Origin: Synechococcaceae bacterium WB4_1_0192
Lineage (GTDB): Bacteria; Cyanobacteriota; Cyanobacteriia; PCC-6307; Cyanobiaceae
DNA length: 5,070 bases
Reading direction: 5' to 3'
NCBI GenBank assembly: GCA_009926195.1
Contig: RFPK01000155.1
Location: 1-5,070 of the forward strand
The translations under genes were made by a program, and so were the position numbers. Shown here piece by piece: positions 1 to 5,070 of this stretch (positions are counted from its first letter, which is position 1; the number at the start of each line of letters is the position of its first letter). Below the pieces are notes generated by a model. That model saw only the letters and a program-made list of their open reading frames with translations, had not been told where the DNA came from and did no database searches.

Positions 1-744
1 TTGGAACTGCGGGGTGTGACCGTCAGTTTTGACGGCTTCCTTGCCCTCAACGACCTCAACCTGCAGCTTGCCCCTGGTGAGCTTCGGGCCGTGATCGGCC
101 CCAATGGCGCCGGTAAGACCACCTTCCTGGATGTGATCACCGGCAAGGTGCGCCCCACTCAGGGAGACGTGCTGTTCCGCGGCCGTTCCCTGGTGGGCCA
201 GAGCGAGCACCGCATCTCGCGGCTGGGTATCGGCCGCAAGTTCCAGACGCCCCGCGTCTACCAGAACCTCACGCCACGCCGCAATCTCGAGCTGGCGGTG
301 CGTGGGCCCCATGGGCCGGCGGCGCTGTTGTTCGGTGGCCTCAGCCGTGAGCAACGCGATCGCGTTCAGCACCTGCTGGCGGTGGTGGGCCTGGAGATTC
401 ATGCCAACCAGCCGGCTGGTGGCCTCTCGCATGGCCAGAAGCAGTGGCTGGAGATCGCCATGCTCGTCGCCCAGGATCCCGAGCTGCTGCTGGTCGATGA
501 GCCGGTGGCTGGCCTCACCGATGAGGAGACGGCCCGCACCGGTGAACTGCTGCGCCAGCTGGCCGGCGATCACACCGTGCTGGTGATCGAGCACGACATG
601 GAGTTCATCCGTGATCTGCAGGCACCGGTGACGGTGCTGCATGAAGGCCACGTGCTCTGCGAGGGCTCGATGGATCAGGTGCAGAACGACCCCCGCGTGA
701 TCGAGGTCTACCTCGGCCGCGACACTCAGGAGGACGAGGCATGA
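1..744 (+). CDS. urtD: Urea ABC transporter ATP-binding protein UrtD, 5' end probably truncated
   Basis: Cytoplasmic ATPase subunit of the UrtABCDE high-affinity urea importer, a relative of the branched-chain amino acid LivG ATPases. All ABC ATPase motifs are visible, numbered from the first codon in the window: Walker A GPNGAGKT (33-40), Q-loop Gln82, signature LSHGQ (142-146), Walker B LLLVDEP (162-168) and switch His198. The signature context SHGQKQWLEIAM and the VAGLTDEE stretch after Walker B are typical of UrtD rather than LivG. The first codon is TTG at base 1. Family members usually carry several more residues before the LELRGVTVSF-like start, so TTG is probably an internal Leu and the true start lies left of the window. 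The stop overlaps the urtE start (ATGA), implying one transcript and coupled translation. Cyanobacterial urt operons are commonly NtcA-controlled, but the promoter is not in view. Confidence 0.93.
   Translation: MELRGVTVSFDGFLALNDLNLQLAPGELRAVIGPNGAGKTTFLDVITGKVRPTQGDVLFRGRSLVGQSEHRISRLGIGRKFQTPRVYQNLTPRRNLELAVRGPHGPAALLFGGLSREQRDRVQHLLAVVGLEIHANQPAGGLSHGQKQWLEIAMLVAQDPELLLVDEPVAGLTDEETARTGELLRQLAGDHTVLVIEHDMEFIRDLQAPVTVLHEGHVLCEGSMDQVQNDPRVIEVYLGRDTQEDEA
728..734 (+). promoter_or_regulatory. Shine-Dalgarno site of urtE
   Basis: AGGAGGA lies inside the last codons of urtD, 6 nt before the urtE ATG at 741. It is a near-perfect anti-16S match at normal spacing. It fixes the urtE start and means urtE can recruit ribosomes itself as well as by coupling through the ATGA overlap. 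Confidence 0.85.
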
Positions 745-1448
745 GCCTGCTCGACATCCGTGGCCTGAACGTCTACTACGGCGAGAGCCATATCCTTCGT
801 GACGTCGATCTGAGCGTGGCGCCCGGGCAGATGGTCTGCCTGATCGGCCGCAACGGGGTCGGCAAGACCACCCTGCTCAAGACCGTGATCGGCCTGCTGC
901 GTCAGCGCAGCGGCGCCGTCTGTCTTCAGGATCGCGAGCTCTCGGCCCTGCCGCCCCACGCCCGGGCCCGCGGTGGCATCGCCTATGTGCCCCAGGGGCG
1001 GGAGATCATTCCCCAGCTCACGGTGCGCGAGAACCTGCTGCTGGGCCTGGAGGCGCTGCCGGGTGGCCTGGCCCGCAACCGCCACATCGATCCGCTCGTG
1101 TTCGAGCTGTTCCCGGTGCTGGAGAAGTTCCTCGCTCGCCGCGGCGGCGACCTCTCCGGCGGCCAGCAGCAGCAGCTGGCGATTGCCCGCGCCCTGCTCG
1201 GCAAGCCGAAGCTGCTGCTGCTCGATGAACCCACCGAAGGCATCCAGCCCTCCGTGGTGCTCGATATCGAGCGTGCCGTGCGCCGCATCATCGAAACCAC
1301 GGGCATCAGCGTGCTGCTGGTGGAGCAGCATCTGCATTTCGTGCGCCAGGCCGACTGGTATTACGCGATGCAGAAGGGCGGCGTGGTGGCCAGTGGCCCC
1401 ACCGGTGAGCTCAGCAAGGCGGTTGTCGATCGTTTCCTGAGTGTGTGA
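741..1448 (+). CDS. urtE: Urea ABC transporter ATP-binding protein UrtE
   Basis: Second ATPase of the UrtABCDE urea importer (LivF-like), expected to pair with UrtD under the UrtB/UrtC permeases at the cytoplasmic face of the membrane. Its 235 residues are full length for the family. Motifs: Walker A GRNGVGKT (36-43), Q-loop Gln85 in YVPQGREI (82-89), signature LSGGQ (138-142) followed by QQQL, Walker B LLLLDEP (158-164), then TEGIQPS (165-171) and switch His197. PQGREI-PQLTV and DEPTEGIQPS are strongly characteristic of UrtE. The start is ATG 741, which overlaps the urtD stop by 4 nt and is preceded by a clear Shine-Dalgarno site. It is probably the last urt gene, since the next gene encodes an unrelated exported protein beyond a hairpin-forming gap. 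Nothing appears broken or missing. Confidence 0.96.
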   Translation: MSLLDIRGLNVYYGESHILRDVDLSVAPGQMVCLIGRNGVGKTTLLKTVIGLLRQRSGAVCLQDRELSALPPHARARGGIAYVPQGREIIPQLTVRENLLLGLEALPGGLARNRHIDPLVFELFPVLEKFLARRGGDLSGGQQQQLAIARALLGKPKLLLLDEPTEGIQPSVVLDIERAVRRIIETTGISVLLVEQHLHFVRQADWYYAMQKGGVVASGPTGELSKAVVDRFLSV

Positions 1449-1458
1449 TCGGGATGCC

Positions 1459-1496
1459 GGAGCGCTGAACCCCTGCTAGAGCAGGGCCAGCGCTCC
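1459..1496 (+). terminator. Two-tier inverted repeat after urtE; possible terminator or leader hairpin
   Basis: A perfect 9-bp outer stem (GGAGCGCTG at 1459-1467 with CAGCGCTCC at 1488-1496) encloses a perfect inner repeat (CCCTGCT at 1471-1477 with AGCAGGG at 1480-1486). The two are separated by a small 3x1 internal loop. In RNA the inner stem would close as 6 bp with a UAGA tetraloop. It begins 10 nt after the urtE stop, a good position for ending the urt transcript. No T-run follows the 3' arm (ACCAGATTG), so intrinsic termination is unproven. The 3' arm also ends only 9 nt before the ATG at 1506. It could therefore instead be a processing or stability element, or a structure controlling that gene's ribosome access. 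The stem sequence is seen directly; the role is inferred. Confidence 0.5.
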
Positions 1497-1505
1497 ACCA
1501 GATTG

Positions 1506-1997
1506 ATGCGTCCGTTCCCGTTCCTGTCCCGCCCTGCCGCCCCGGCCTCGCTTCTGGCCCTGGCTGTGGGCGGTTGCCTCTGCGCTGCCGCTGCACCGGC
1601 ATCGGCCCAGAGCTGTCAGTTCCTCTCGCCGGTGGGCGGTAACGGTGTCACGCCGATCATCACCAAGACGATCGGCCCCGGCAATCCGTTCGGGCGGCCC
1701 AACTGGAACACGGACTTCTTCGTGACCCAGCCCTACAGCAGCTACAAGTTCTTCTTCACGGCGAATTCCTCCGTGAGTGCCACCTATCCGATTCAGGGCT
1801 ACCTCAAGTTCACCGATGGCTCCAACCTGCAGGTGATCAATGAGTCGTATGCCCCGCAGGTCGGCACGGGCCGCCAGTGGACCGTGCAGGCTGTCCCCGG
1901 CAAGACCGTCAGCCAGCTGAACTTCAAAATCGGCGCCAGCGGTGATCAGGCCGCCACCGGTTTCACCTACCGGATCTCCACCCAGGGCTGCAACTGA
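1506..1997 (+). CDS. Exported protein of unknown function with signal peptide and two-cysteine mature domain
   Basis: I do not recognise this 163-residue protein. Residues 1-34 look like a Sec signal peptide: Arg2 and Arg9, a hydrophobic Ala/Leu core (about 14-30), and an ASA|QS cleavage site after Ala34. A lipobox reading at Cys24 (VGGC) is less likely. The mature part (about 129 residues) is rich in aromatics (10 Phe, 6 Tyr, 2 Trp by hand count), Gly, Ser, Thr and Asn. Alternating hydrophobic segments suggest a small beta-sheet domain. Its only cysteines are Cys37 and Cys162, at the two ends, which could form a disulfide in the periplasm. No catalytic motif is evident. ATG 1506 is preferred over the adjacent TTG 1503. 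No Shine-Dalgarno site is visible at normal spacing. It follows urtE by 57 nt with a strong hairpin between, so co-transcription with urt is uncertain. Its GC content seems lower than its neighbours'. Confidence 0.8.
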   Translation: MRPFPFLSRPAAPASLLALAVGGCLCAAAAPASAQSCQFLSPVGGNGVTPIITKTIGPGNPFGRPNWNTDFFVTQPYSSYKFFFTANSSVSATYPIQGYLKFTDGSNLQVINESYAPQVGTGRQWTVQAVPGKTVSQLNFKIGASGDQAATGFTYRISTQGCN

Positions 1998-2018
1998 CGG
2001 CTGCGATCACAGCAGCTG
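1998..2018. other. Convergent junction with weak hairpin
   Basis: The stop of the exported-protein gene (1995-1997) and the stop of pabC (2009-2007) face each other across 9 nt. A short imperfect stem, CGGCTGC (1998-2004) with GCAGCTG (2012-2018) and a 7-nt loop, spans the junction and includes the pabC stop. On the + strand RNA it has 6 Watson-Crick pairs and one G-U. On the - strand it has an A-C mismatch. No T-run follows on either side. It is at best a weak bidirectional terminator, and transcripts from the two blocks probably overlap at their 3' ends. Confidence 0.25.
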
Positions 2019-2843
2019 GCGCCAGAACGCCTCGGCCTCCGCTGCGCTCAGGTGTGGCCGGGGCCGGCCGTCGATGGCGCTCAGGGGCCGGCAGCCCAGG
2101 CTGTTGAGCAGCAGCCAGCGCCTGTCGCTCGGCTCTGGCTCCGGCTCCGCCAGATCGGCTTCCACGGCCAGCCCCAGCGTCAGGGCGCGACCCCGCATCA
2201 CCCCTGGCAGGCAGCCGCTGCGCAGCGGTGGCGTCAGCCAGCGCCCGTCGCTGCGCACCAGCAGGTTGGCCACGGCCCCGCAGCAGAGGCCGCCTTCGCT
2301 GCTCAGCAGCAGGGCTTCATCGGCGCCGGCGGCGCGGGCTTCGCGGCGGGCCTGAATCGCCTGGCCGTAGGCGAAGGTCTTGCAACCGCTCAGGAGGCTG
2401 CGGGCATTGCGCCGCTCCTGCCGGCTGATCCAGGCCGTCTGCGGGCTGAAGGCCGGCTGGCAGGCGCTCAGCTGCAGCCAGAAGCGATGGTCTGCCGGCT
2501 CGTCGGTCTCCGTCGCCAGGTCGATGCCCCGCCCGCCCGCCATGCCGCGGCTCCAGTTCAGCCGCAGCGCTCCATGGCCGCCGGGCAGCTCTGCCCGTTC
2601 GATTGCCTCCGCGATCAGGGGCTCCAGCCAGCTCCGCGCCGGCGGTGTCGCCATGCCCAGCAGTGCGGCGCCAGCCTGCCAACGCTGCAGGTGGTCCGCC
2701 AGCAGCTGGGGCTGCCCCGCCCATACCAGCACGGTCTCGAACAGGCCATCGGCCAGGCGCAGTCCCCGGTCCTGCAGGGGGACGGCGAGCTCCGTGGCAT
2801 CGCCCCACTGCCCCGCCAGCCAGGCGATGCCGCCAGAACTCAT
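2007..2843 (-). CDS. pabC: Class IV PLP-dependent enzyme, probable 4-amino-4-deoxychorismate lyase (PabC)
   Basis: Probably splits 4-amino-4-deoxychorismate into p-aminobenzoate and pyruvate for folate synthesis. This 278-residue protein has the fold type IV layout: DRGLRLADGLFET (25-37), HLQRW (51-55, the conserved phosphate-side Arg54), SGCKTFAYGQ (152-161) with the Schiff-base Lys155, GADEALLL (173-180), SEGGLCCGAVANLL (182-195), the PLP-phosphate loop LPGVMRG (212-218) and SAIDG (255-259). Aligned to E. coli PabC and IlvE, the Glu that contacts the PLP ring nitrogen appears replaced by Cys188. A short EPEPEP run (233-238) looks like a loop insertion. The frame stays open far upstream into pabB, but the ATG at 2843 is chosen for its GGAGG site, its ATGA overlap with the pabB stop and its family-like N-terminus. 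A branched-chain or D-amino-acid aminotransferase cannot be excluded from sequence alone; the adjacent pabB makes PabC the best call. Confidence 0.8.
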   Translation of the reverse strand: MSSGGIAWLAGQWGDATELAVPLQDRGLRLADGLFETVLVWAGQPQLLADHLQRWQAGAALLGMATPPARSWLEPLIAEAIERAELPGGHGALRLNWSRGMAGGRGIDLATETDEPADHRFWLQLSACQPAFSPQTAWISRQERRNARSLLSGCKTFAYGQAIQARREARAAGADEALLLSSEGGLCCGAVANLLVRSDGRWLTPPLRSGCLPGVMRGRALTLGLAVEADLAEPEPEPSDRRWLLLNSLGCRPLSAIDGRPRPHLSAAEAEAFWRQLL

Positions 2844-4177
2844 GCCAGGGCCTCCAGCAGCGGGTTGAGCTTCCAGCCCATCTCCTCGGCTTCCGCTTCC
2901 GGATCGGAATCGGCCACGATGCCGCAGCCGGCCTGCAGGCGCAGCTGTTGTCCCTGCAGCAGCAGCGTGCGGATCAGGATGCTGCTGTCGAAGCCGCCGT
3001 CCCAGTCGCGCCGCAGCAGTGAGCCGCAATAGGGGCCCCGGGGCACCGGCTCCAGCTCCGCCAGCCGCTGGCAGGCCCGCAGCTTCGGCGCGCCCGTGAT
3101 CGAGCCCCCGGGCCAGCAGGCTCGCAGCAGGTCCACCCAGGAGCACCCGGCCCGCAGCTGCCCGGTCACCACCGAGGTGAGGTGGTGCACGTTGGCGTAG
3201 CTCTCCAGCCCCACCAGCTGGGGCACCTGGATCGAGCCCGGCTCGCAGACCCGGCCCAGGTCGTTGCGCAGCAGATCGACGATCATCACGTTCTCCGCCC
3301 GGTCCTTGACGCTGCACACCAGCTCGGCCGCCAGGGCGGCATCGCTTCCTGGATCCTGTGCGCGGGGGCGGGTGCCCTTGATCGGTCGTGTTTCCACCAG
3401 CCCCTCGGCGCTCACCTGCAGAAACCGCTCCGGAGAGACGGAGATCACCGCTTCTCCGGCGGCGGCGCCGGCGGCCACCACCAGCCCGGCGAACGGGGCC
3501 GGGCAGCGCCGTCGCAGCCGTTGAAACAGATCCAGCGCCGCTGTGGCGCCGCCCGCCCGATCCGGCGGCAGCGTGGCGCTGCAGCAGGCGGTGAGGTTGG
3601 CCTGGAACAGATCACCGCAGGCGATCCAGTCCTGGATGCGGCGCACGCCGGCGGCAAAGCGGTCGGTGTCGCTGTGCCAGGTCCAGGCGTTCGCAGCGAT
3701 ACCGGTCGTGTCCCCGTCCGCTTCTGGCTCTGCGTCCTGCGCCTGCGCCAGCTCCTCCAGCCAGTCGCTCCACTGCTGCAGCCGCTGGGGATCATGGCCC
3801 TCCAGCCACAGGCGTTGCTCCAGCAGATCGCAGCGCAGTACCGGGTCATGGCGGGCGATCCAGAGGCTGGCCATCGCATCGCTCCTCCAGTGCGCGGCCG
3901 GCTCCACCCAGGCGGCCGCCTCGTAACTGAGCCAGCCGCTCCAGTGCCCGGGCCCCAGGGCCGCCAGAGCCGCGAAGGGATCGCCGGCACCCGCCTGCCC
4001 CGGCAGACCACGGCAGCAGTGCTGCTCCAGCGGATCGGCCGCCAGGGTGGCCCAGCGCCCCAGGTCGCTGCCGTCGCCATCCAGCCAGACCAGTCCCTCT
4101 GCGCCCCAGCGCTGGAGCAGGGCAGCGGCCAGCTGGGCCGGCTGTCGCCACGGCAGCTCAAGGCGCTGGAGGGCCAT
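2840..4177 (-). CDS. pabB: Aminodeoxychorismate synthase component I (PabB)
   Basis: Converts chorismate plus ammonia to 4-amino-4-deoxychorismate in the cytoplasm. The ammonia normally comes from a separate glutaminase (PabA, or TrpG serving both pathways), which is not fused here and not in the window. Its 445 residues match the roughly 450 of E. coli PabB. Motifs of the chorismate-utilising domain: GDLFQANL (188-195), SPERF (248-252), TRPIKGTRPR (263-272), KDRAENVMIVDLLRNDLGR (291-309), VHHLTS (330-335), PGGSITGAPK (356-365) and GCGIVADSDPEAEAEE (417-432). Lys267 in PIKGT is diagnostic: aminodeoxychorismate synthases carry this Lys, while anthranilate synthase TrpE has Ala (PIAGT). That argues against TrpE despite shared ancestry. 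ATG 4177 shares its A with the queC stop (TGATG), and no Shine-Dalgarno site is visible, so translation probably relies on termination-reinitiation from queC. Its own stop overlaps the pabC start (ATGA). Confidence 0.93.
   Translation of the reverse strand: MALQRLELPWRQPAQLAAALLQRWGAEGLVWLDGDGSDLGRWATLAADPLEQHCCRGLPGQAGAGDPFAALAALGPGHWSGWLSYEAAAWVEPAAHWRSDAMASLWIARHDPVLRCDLLEQRLWLEGHDPQRLQQWSDWLEELAQAQDAEPEADGDTTGIAANAWTWHSDTDRFAAGVRRIQDWIACGDLFQANLTACCSATLPPDRAGGATAALDLFQRLRRRCPAPFAGLVVAAGAAAGEAVISVSPERFLQVSAEGLVETRPIKGTRPRAQDPGSDAALAAELVCSVKDRAENVMIVDLLRNDLGRVCEPGSIQVPQLVGLESYANVHHLTSVVTGQLRAGCSWVDLLRACWPGGSITGAPKLRACQRLAELEPVPRGPYCGSLLRRDWDGGFDSSILIRTLLLQGQQLRLQAGCGIVADSDPEAEAEEMGWKLNPLLEALA
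2851..2855 (-). promoter_or_regulatory. Shine-Dalgarno site of pabC
   Basis: GGAGG on the minus strand sits inside the last codons of pabB, 7 nt before the ATG at 2843. It decides the pabC start within a much longer open frame. Confidence 0.75.
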
Positions 4178-4869
4178 CAGCGCTGGCTGGCCAGATCAGG
4201 CCGGCCCGCTTCGATCAGGGCGGCATCGCGGATGCGGCAGCTGTCGCACAGGCCGCAGGGGGTGGCGCCGCCGCTGTAGCAGCTCCAGGTGCTGGCGATC
4301 GGCACGTTCAGCCGCAGGGCCTCCTGCACGATCCGGGTCTTGCTCCAGCGCACCAGCGGCGCCCACAGCCGGGTGCCATGGCCTTCGCGGCCGGCCTTGC
4401 TGGCCAGGTCCGCCAGGGTCTGGAAGGCGTCGAGGTAGTCGGGCCGGCAGTCGGGATAACCGGAGTAGTCGACCGCGTTCACGCCCAGCACCAGCCGCCC
4501 GGCGCCGCGGGCTTCCGCCAGGCTGAGGCCGATGGCGATGAACACGGTGTTGCGGCCGGGCACGTAGGTGCTGGGGATCACGCCGGCCTCGACGCCGCCG
4601 CTGGGGATCACCTGGCTGGCATCGGTGAGCGACGAGCCGCCCCAGGCGGCCAGGTTCACCGCGATCGTGTGGTGTTCCGCCAGTCCAAGTGCCGTCGCCA
4701 CGGCGGCGGCGGCCTCCAGCTCGCGGCGATGGCGCTGGCCGTAATCGAACGAGAGGCCGATCACCCGGTCGCCGGCCTCGATCGCCAGGGCGGCGGCGGT
4801 GGCTGAATCAAGCCCGCCCGAGAGCAGGGCGATGGCGGTGGACACGGCGTGCGGGCGCTCTGCAGCCAT
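4177..4869 (-). CDS. queC: 7-cyano-7-deazaguanine synthase QueC
   Basis: ATP- and zinc-dependent enzyme that turns 7-carboxy-7-deazaguanine and ammonia into preQ0, precursor of queuosine. With the ATG at 4869 it is 230 residues, normal for QueC. Visible motifs: the PP-loop ATP-pyrophosphatase signature SGGLDSAT (17-24), FDYGQRHRREL (41-51), STYVPGRNTVF (100-110), GVNAVDYSGYPDCRP (129-143), and the zinc-binding cysteines Cys197, Cys205, Cys208 and Cys211 in SCYSGGATPCGLCDSC. All expected active-site features are intact. A GTG at 4878 would add three residues. ATG is preferred by codon type, but neither start has a strong Shine-Dalgarno site; GAGTGGG before the ATG is weak. It lies directly downstream of queE, which makes its substrate, and overlaps pabB by one base, so it belongs to a queE-queC-pabB-pabC transcription unit. 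Confidence 0.96.
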   Translation of the reverse strand: MAAERPHAVSTAIALLSGGLDSATAAALAIEAGDRVIGLSFDYGQRHRRELEAAAAVATALGLAEHHTIAVNLAAWGGSSLTDASQVIPSGGVEAGVIPSTYVPGRNTVFIAIGLSLAEARGAGRLVLGVNAVDYSGYPDCRPDYLDAFQTLADLASKAGREGHGTRLWAPLVRWSKTRIVQEALRLNVPIASTWSCYSGGATPCGLCDSCRIRDAALIEAGRPDLASQR

Positions 4870-4885
4870 GATGCCCACTCGCGCC

Positions 4886-4906
4886 GGTGCGCGTGTTCAG
4901 CGCACC
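4886..4906 (-). promoter_or_regulatory. Hairpin spanning the queE stop codon
   Basis: On the minus strand GGTGCGC (4906-4900) pairs perfectly with GCGCACC (4892-4886) across a 7-nt loop holding the queE UGA. The 3' arm can alternatively form a second small stem downstream (CGCGC-ACCG-GCGCG, about 4894-4881), so the two structures are mutually exclusive. No T-run follows. It could tune queC ribosome loading or mRNA stability, or be a by-product of GC-rich sequence. The pairing is seen; any function is inferred. Confidence 0.3.
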
Positions 4907-5070
4907 CCCAGCCACTTGTGGGTCTGCAGGCTCAGGCGCCAGGCGGGGTGATGACGCACGTAGTCGATCGCCAGGGCCTGACCGGCGGGACAGTCCCAGC
5001 CCGGCTGCAGCAGCAGCAGCGGTGCTGCGACCTCGCCGCGGCCGGCCGTGGCCTCGCGGGCCATGGCCTC
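4897..5070 (-). CDS. queE: 7-carboxy-7-deazaguanine synthase QueE, C-terminal 57 residues
   Basis: QueE is a radical SAM enzyme that converts 6-carboxy-5,6,7,8-tetrahydropterin to 7-carboxy-7-deazaguanine, the substrate of the adjacent QueC. Only the C-terminus is in the window, entering from the right edge. The readable tail contains LLLLQPGWDCPAGQALA, then a YVRHHPAWRLSLQTHKWLGVR-type ending split here as YVRHHPAW and RLSLQTHKWLGVR. The final SLQTHK-hydrophobic-G-hydrophobic-R motif is typical of QueE C-termini. The Fe-S cysteine motif and most of the catalytic barrel lie outside, so integrity cannot be judged. The stop is TGA at 4899-4897, leaving 27 nt to the queC ATG (18 nt to the alternative GTG). 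The identification rests on the tail motif plus the queC neighbour. Confidence 0.87.
   Translation of the reverse strand, partial: EAMAREATAGRGEVAAPLLLLQPGWDCPAGQALAIDYVRHHPAWRLSLQTHKWLGVR

Noticed and set aside
356..363. A single HIP1 octamer (GCGATCGC), the repeat abundant in many cyanobacteria
   Set aside because: I noticed only one in about 5 kb, not clearly above chance in GC-rich DNA, and it lies inside urtD codons.
1162..1180. A CAG-type triplet run in urtE
   Set aside because: It encodes the ordinary Gln run after the LSGGQ signature, which is common in UrtE proteins. It is not a repeat element.
726..1337. A 203-codon open frame on the - strand opposite urtE
   Set aside because: It mirrors the urtE codons (Gln/His/Leu/Asp/Ala-rich), and urtE is clearly the real gene there.
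1446..1508. The exported-protein gene is in the same frame as urtE, with no stop between them except the urtE TGA, hinting at stop read-through
   Set aside because: Same-frame placement has a one-in-three chance, and the open gap is only 18 codons. A fusion would bury a signal peptide inside a cytoplasmic ATPase, and no read-through signal is evident.
2052..3032. A 326-codon open frame on the + strand antisense to pabC and the end of pabB
   Set aside because: It has the same compositional signature of a GC-rich shadow frame, no plausible ribosome site and no family resemblance.
2844..3317. A 158-codon upstream extension of the pabC frame, suggesting a larger protein
   Set aside because: The extension overlaps conserved pabB sequence and reads as Arg/Gly/Ala/Pro-rich filler. 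The ATG at 2843 has a Shine-Dalgarno site, the ATGA overlap and a family-like N-terminus.
3182..4279. A 365-codon open frame on the + strand antisense to pabB, extending into queC
   Set aside because: It lies opposite genes with complete, diagnostic motifs. Its translation is a low-complexity Gln/Arg/Ala/Pro mix with no recognisable domain. Long antisense frames are expected in GC-rich coding DNA.

Overview
The window looks like a high-GC picocyanobacterial chromosome, most plausibly Synechococcus/Cyanobium-like. This rests on UrtD/UrtE sequence style, compact gene spacing, GC-rich coding and the mix of housekeeping genes. The taxonomic call is inference, because no rRNA or lineage marker is present.

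Layout. Left part (+ strand): the end of a urea ABC transporter operon. urtD (1-744, 5' end probably cut by the window edge) overlaps urtE (741-1448) by 4 nt. A 57-nt gap follows, dominated by a two-tier inverted repeat (1459-1496). Then comes a small exported protein of unknown function (1506-1997). Right part (- strand, reading right to left): queE (only its last 57 codons, 4897-5070), queC (4177-4869), pabB (2840-4177) and a class IV PLP enzyme called pabC (2007-2843). The last three are joined by overlapping stop/start codons. The two gene blocks converge with only 9 nt between stop codons (1998-2006). No gene-free stretch exceeds about 60 nt, and I see no RNA gene, mobile element, CRISPR array, riboswitch or attachment site.

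How the genes work together. UrtD and UrtE are the two ATPases that power high-affinity urea uptake; the binding protein and permeases should lie to the left. PabB and PabC turn chorismate into p-aminobenzoate for folate. The glutaminase subunit (PabA/TrpG) is not in the window. QueE and QueC carry out the last two steps to preQ0, the 7-deazaguanine precursor of queuosine. Folate and preQ0 synthesis share the GTP cyclohydrolase I product dihydroneopterin triphosphate, so their joint operon is metabolically sensible.

Most of the window is ordinary, well-recognised metabolism. The points worth a second look are the unrecognised exported protein, the strong composite hairpin just before its start codon, and an apparent Cys in PabC where class IV PLP enzymes normally carry the Glu that contacts the cofactor ring nitrogen. 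I did not find convincing evidence of a wholly new system.
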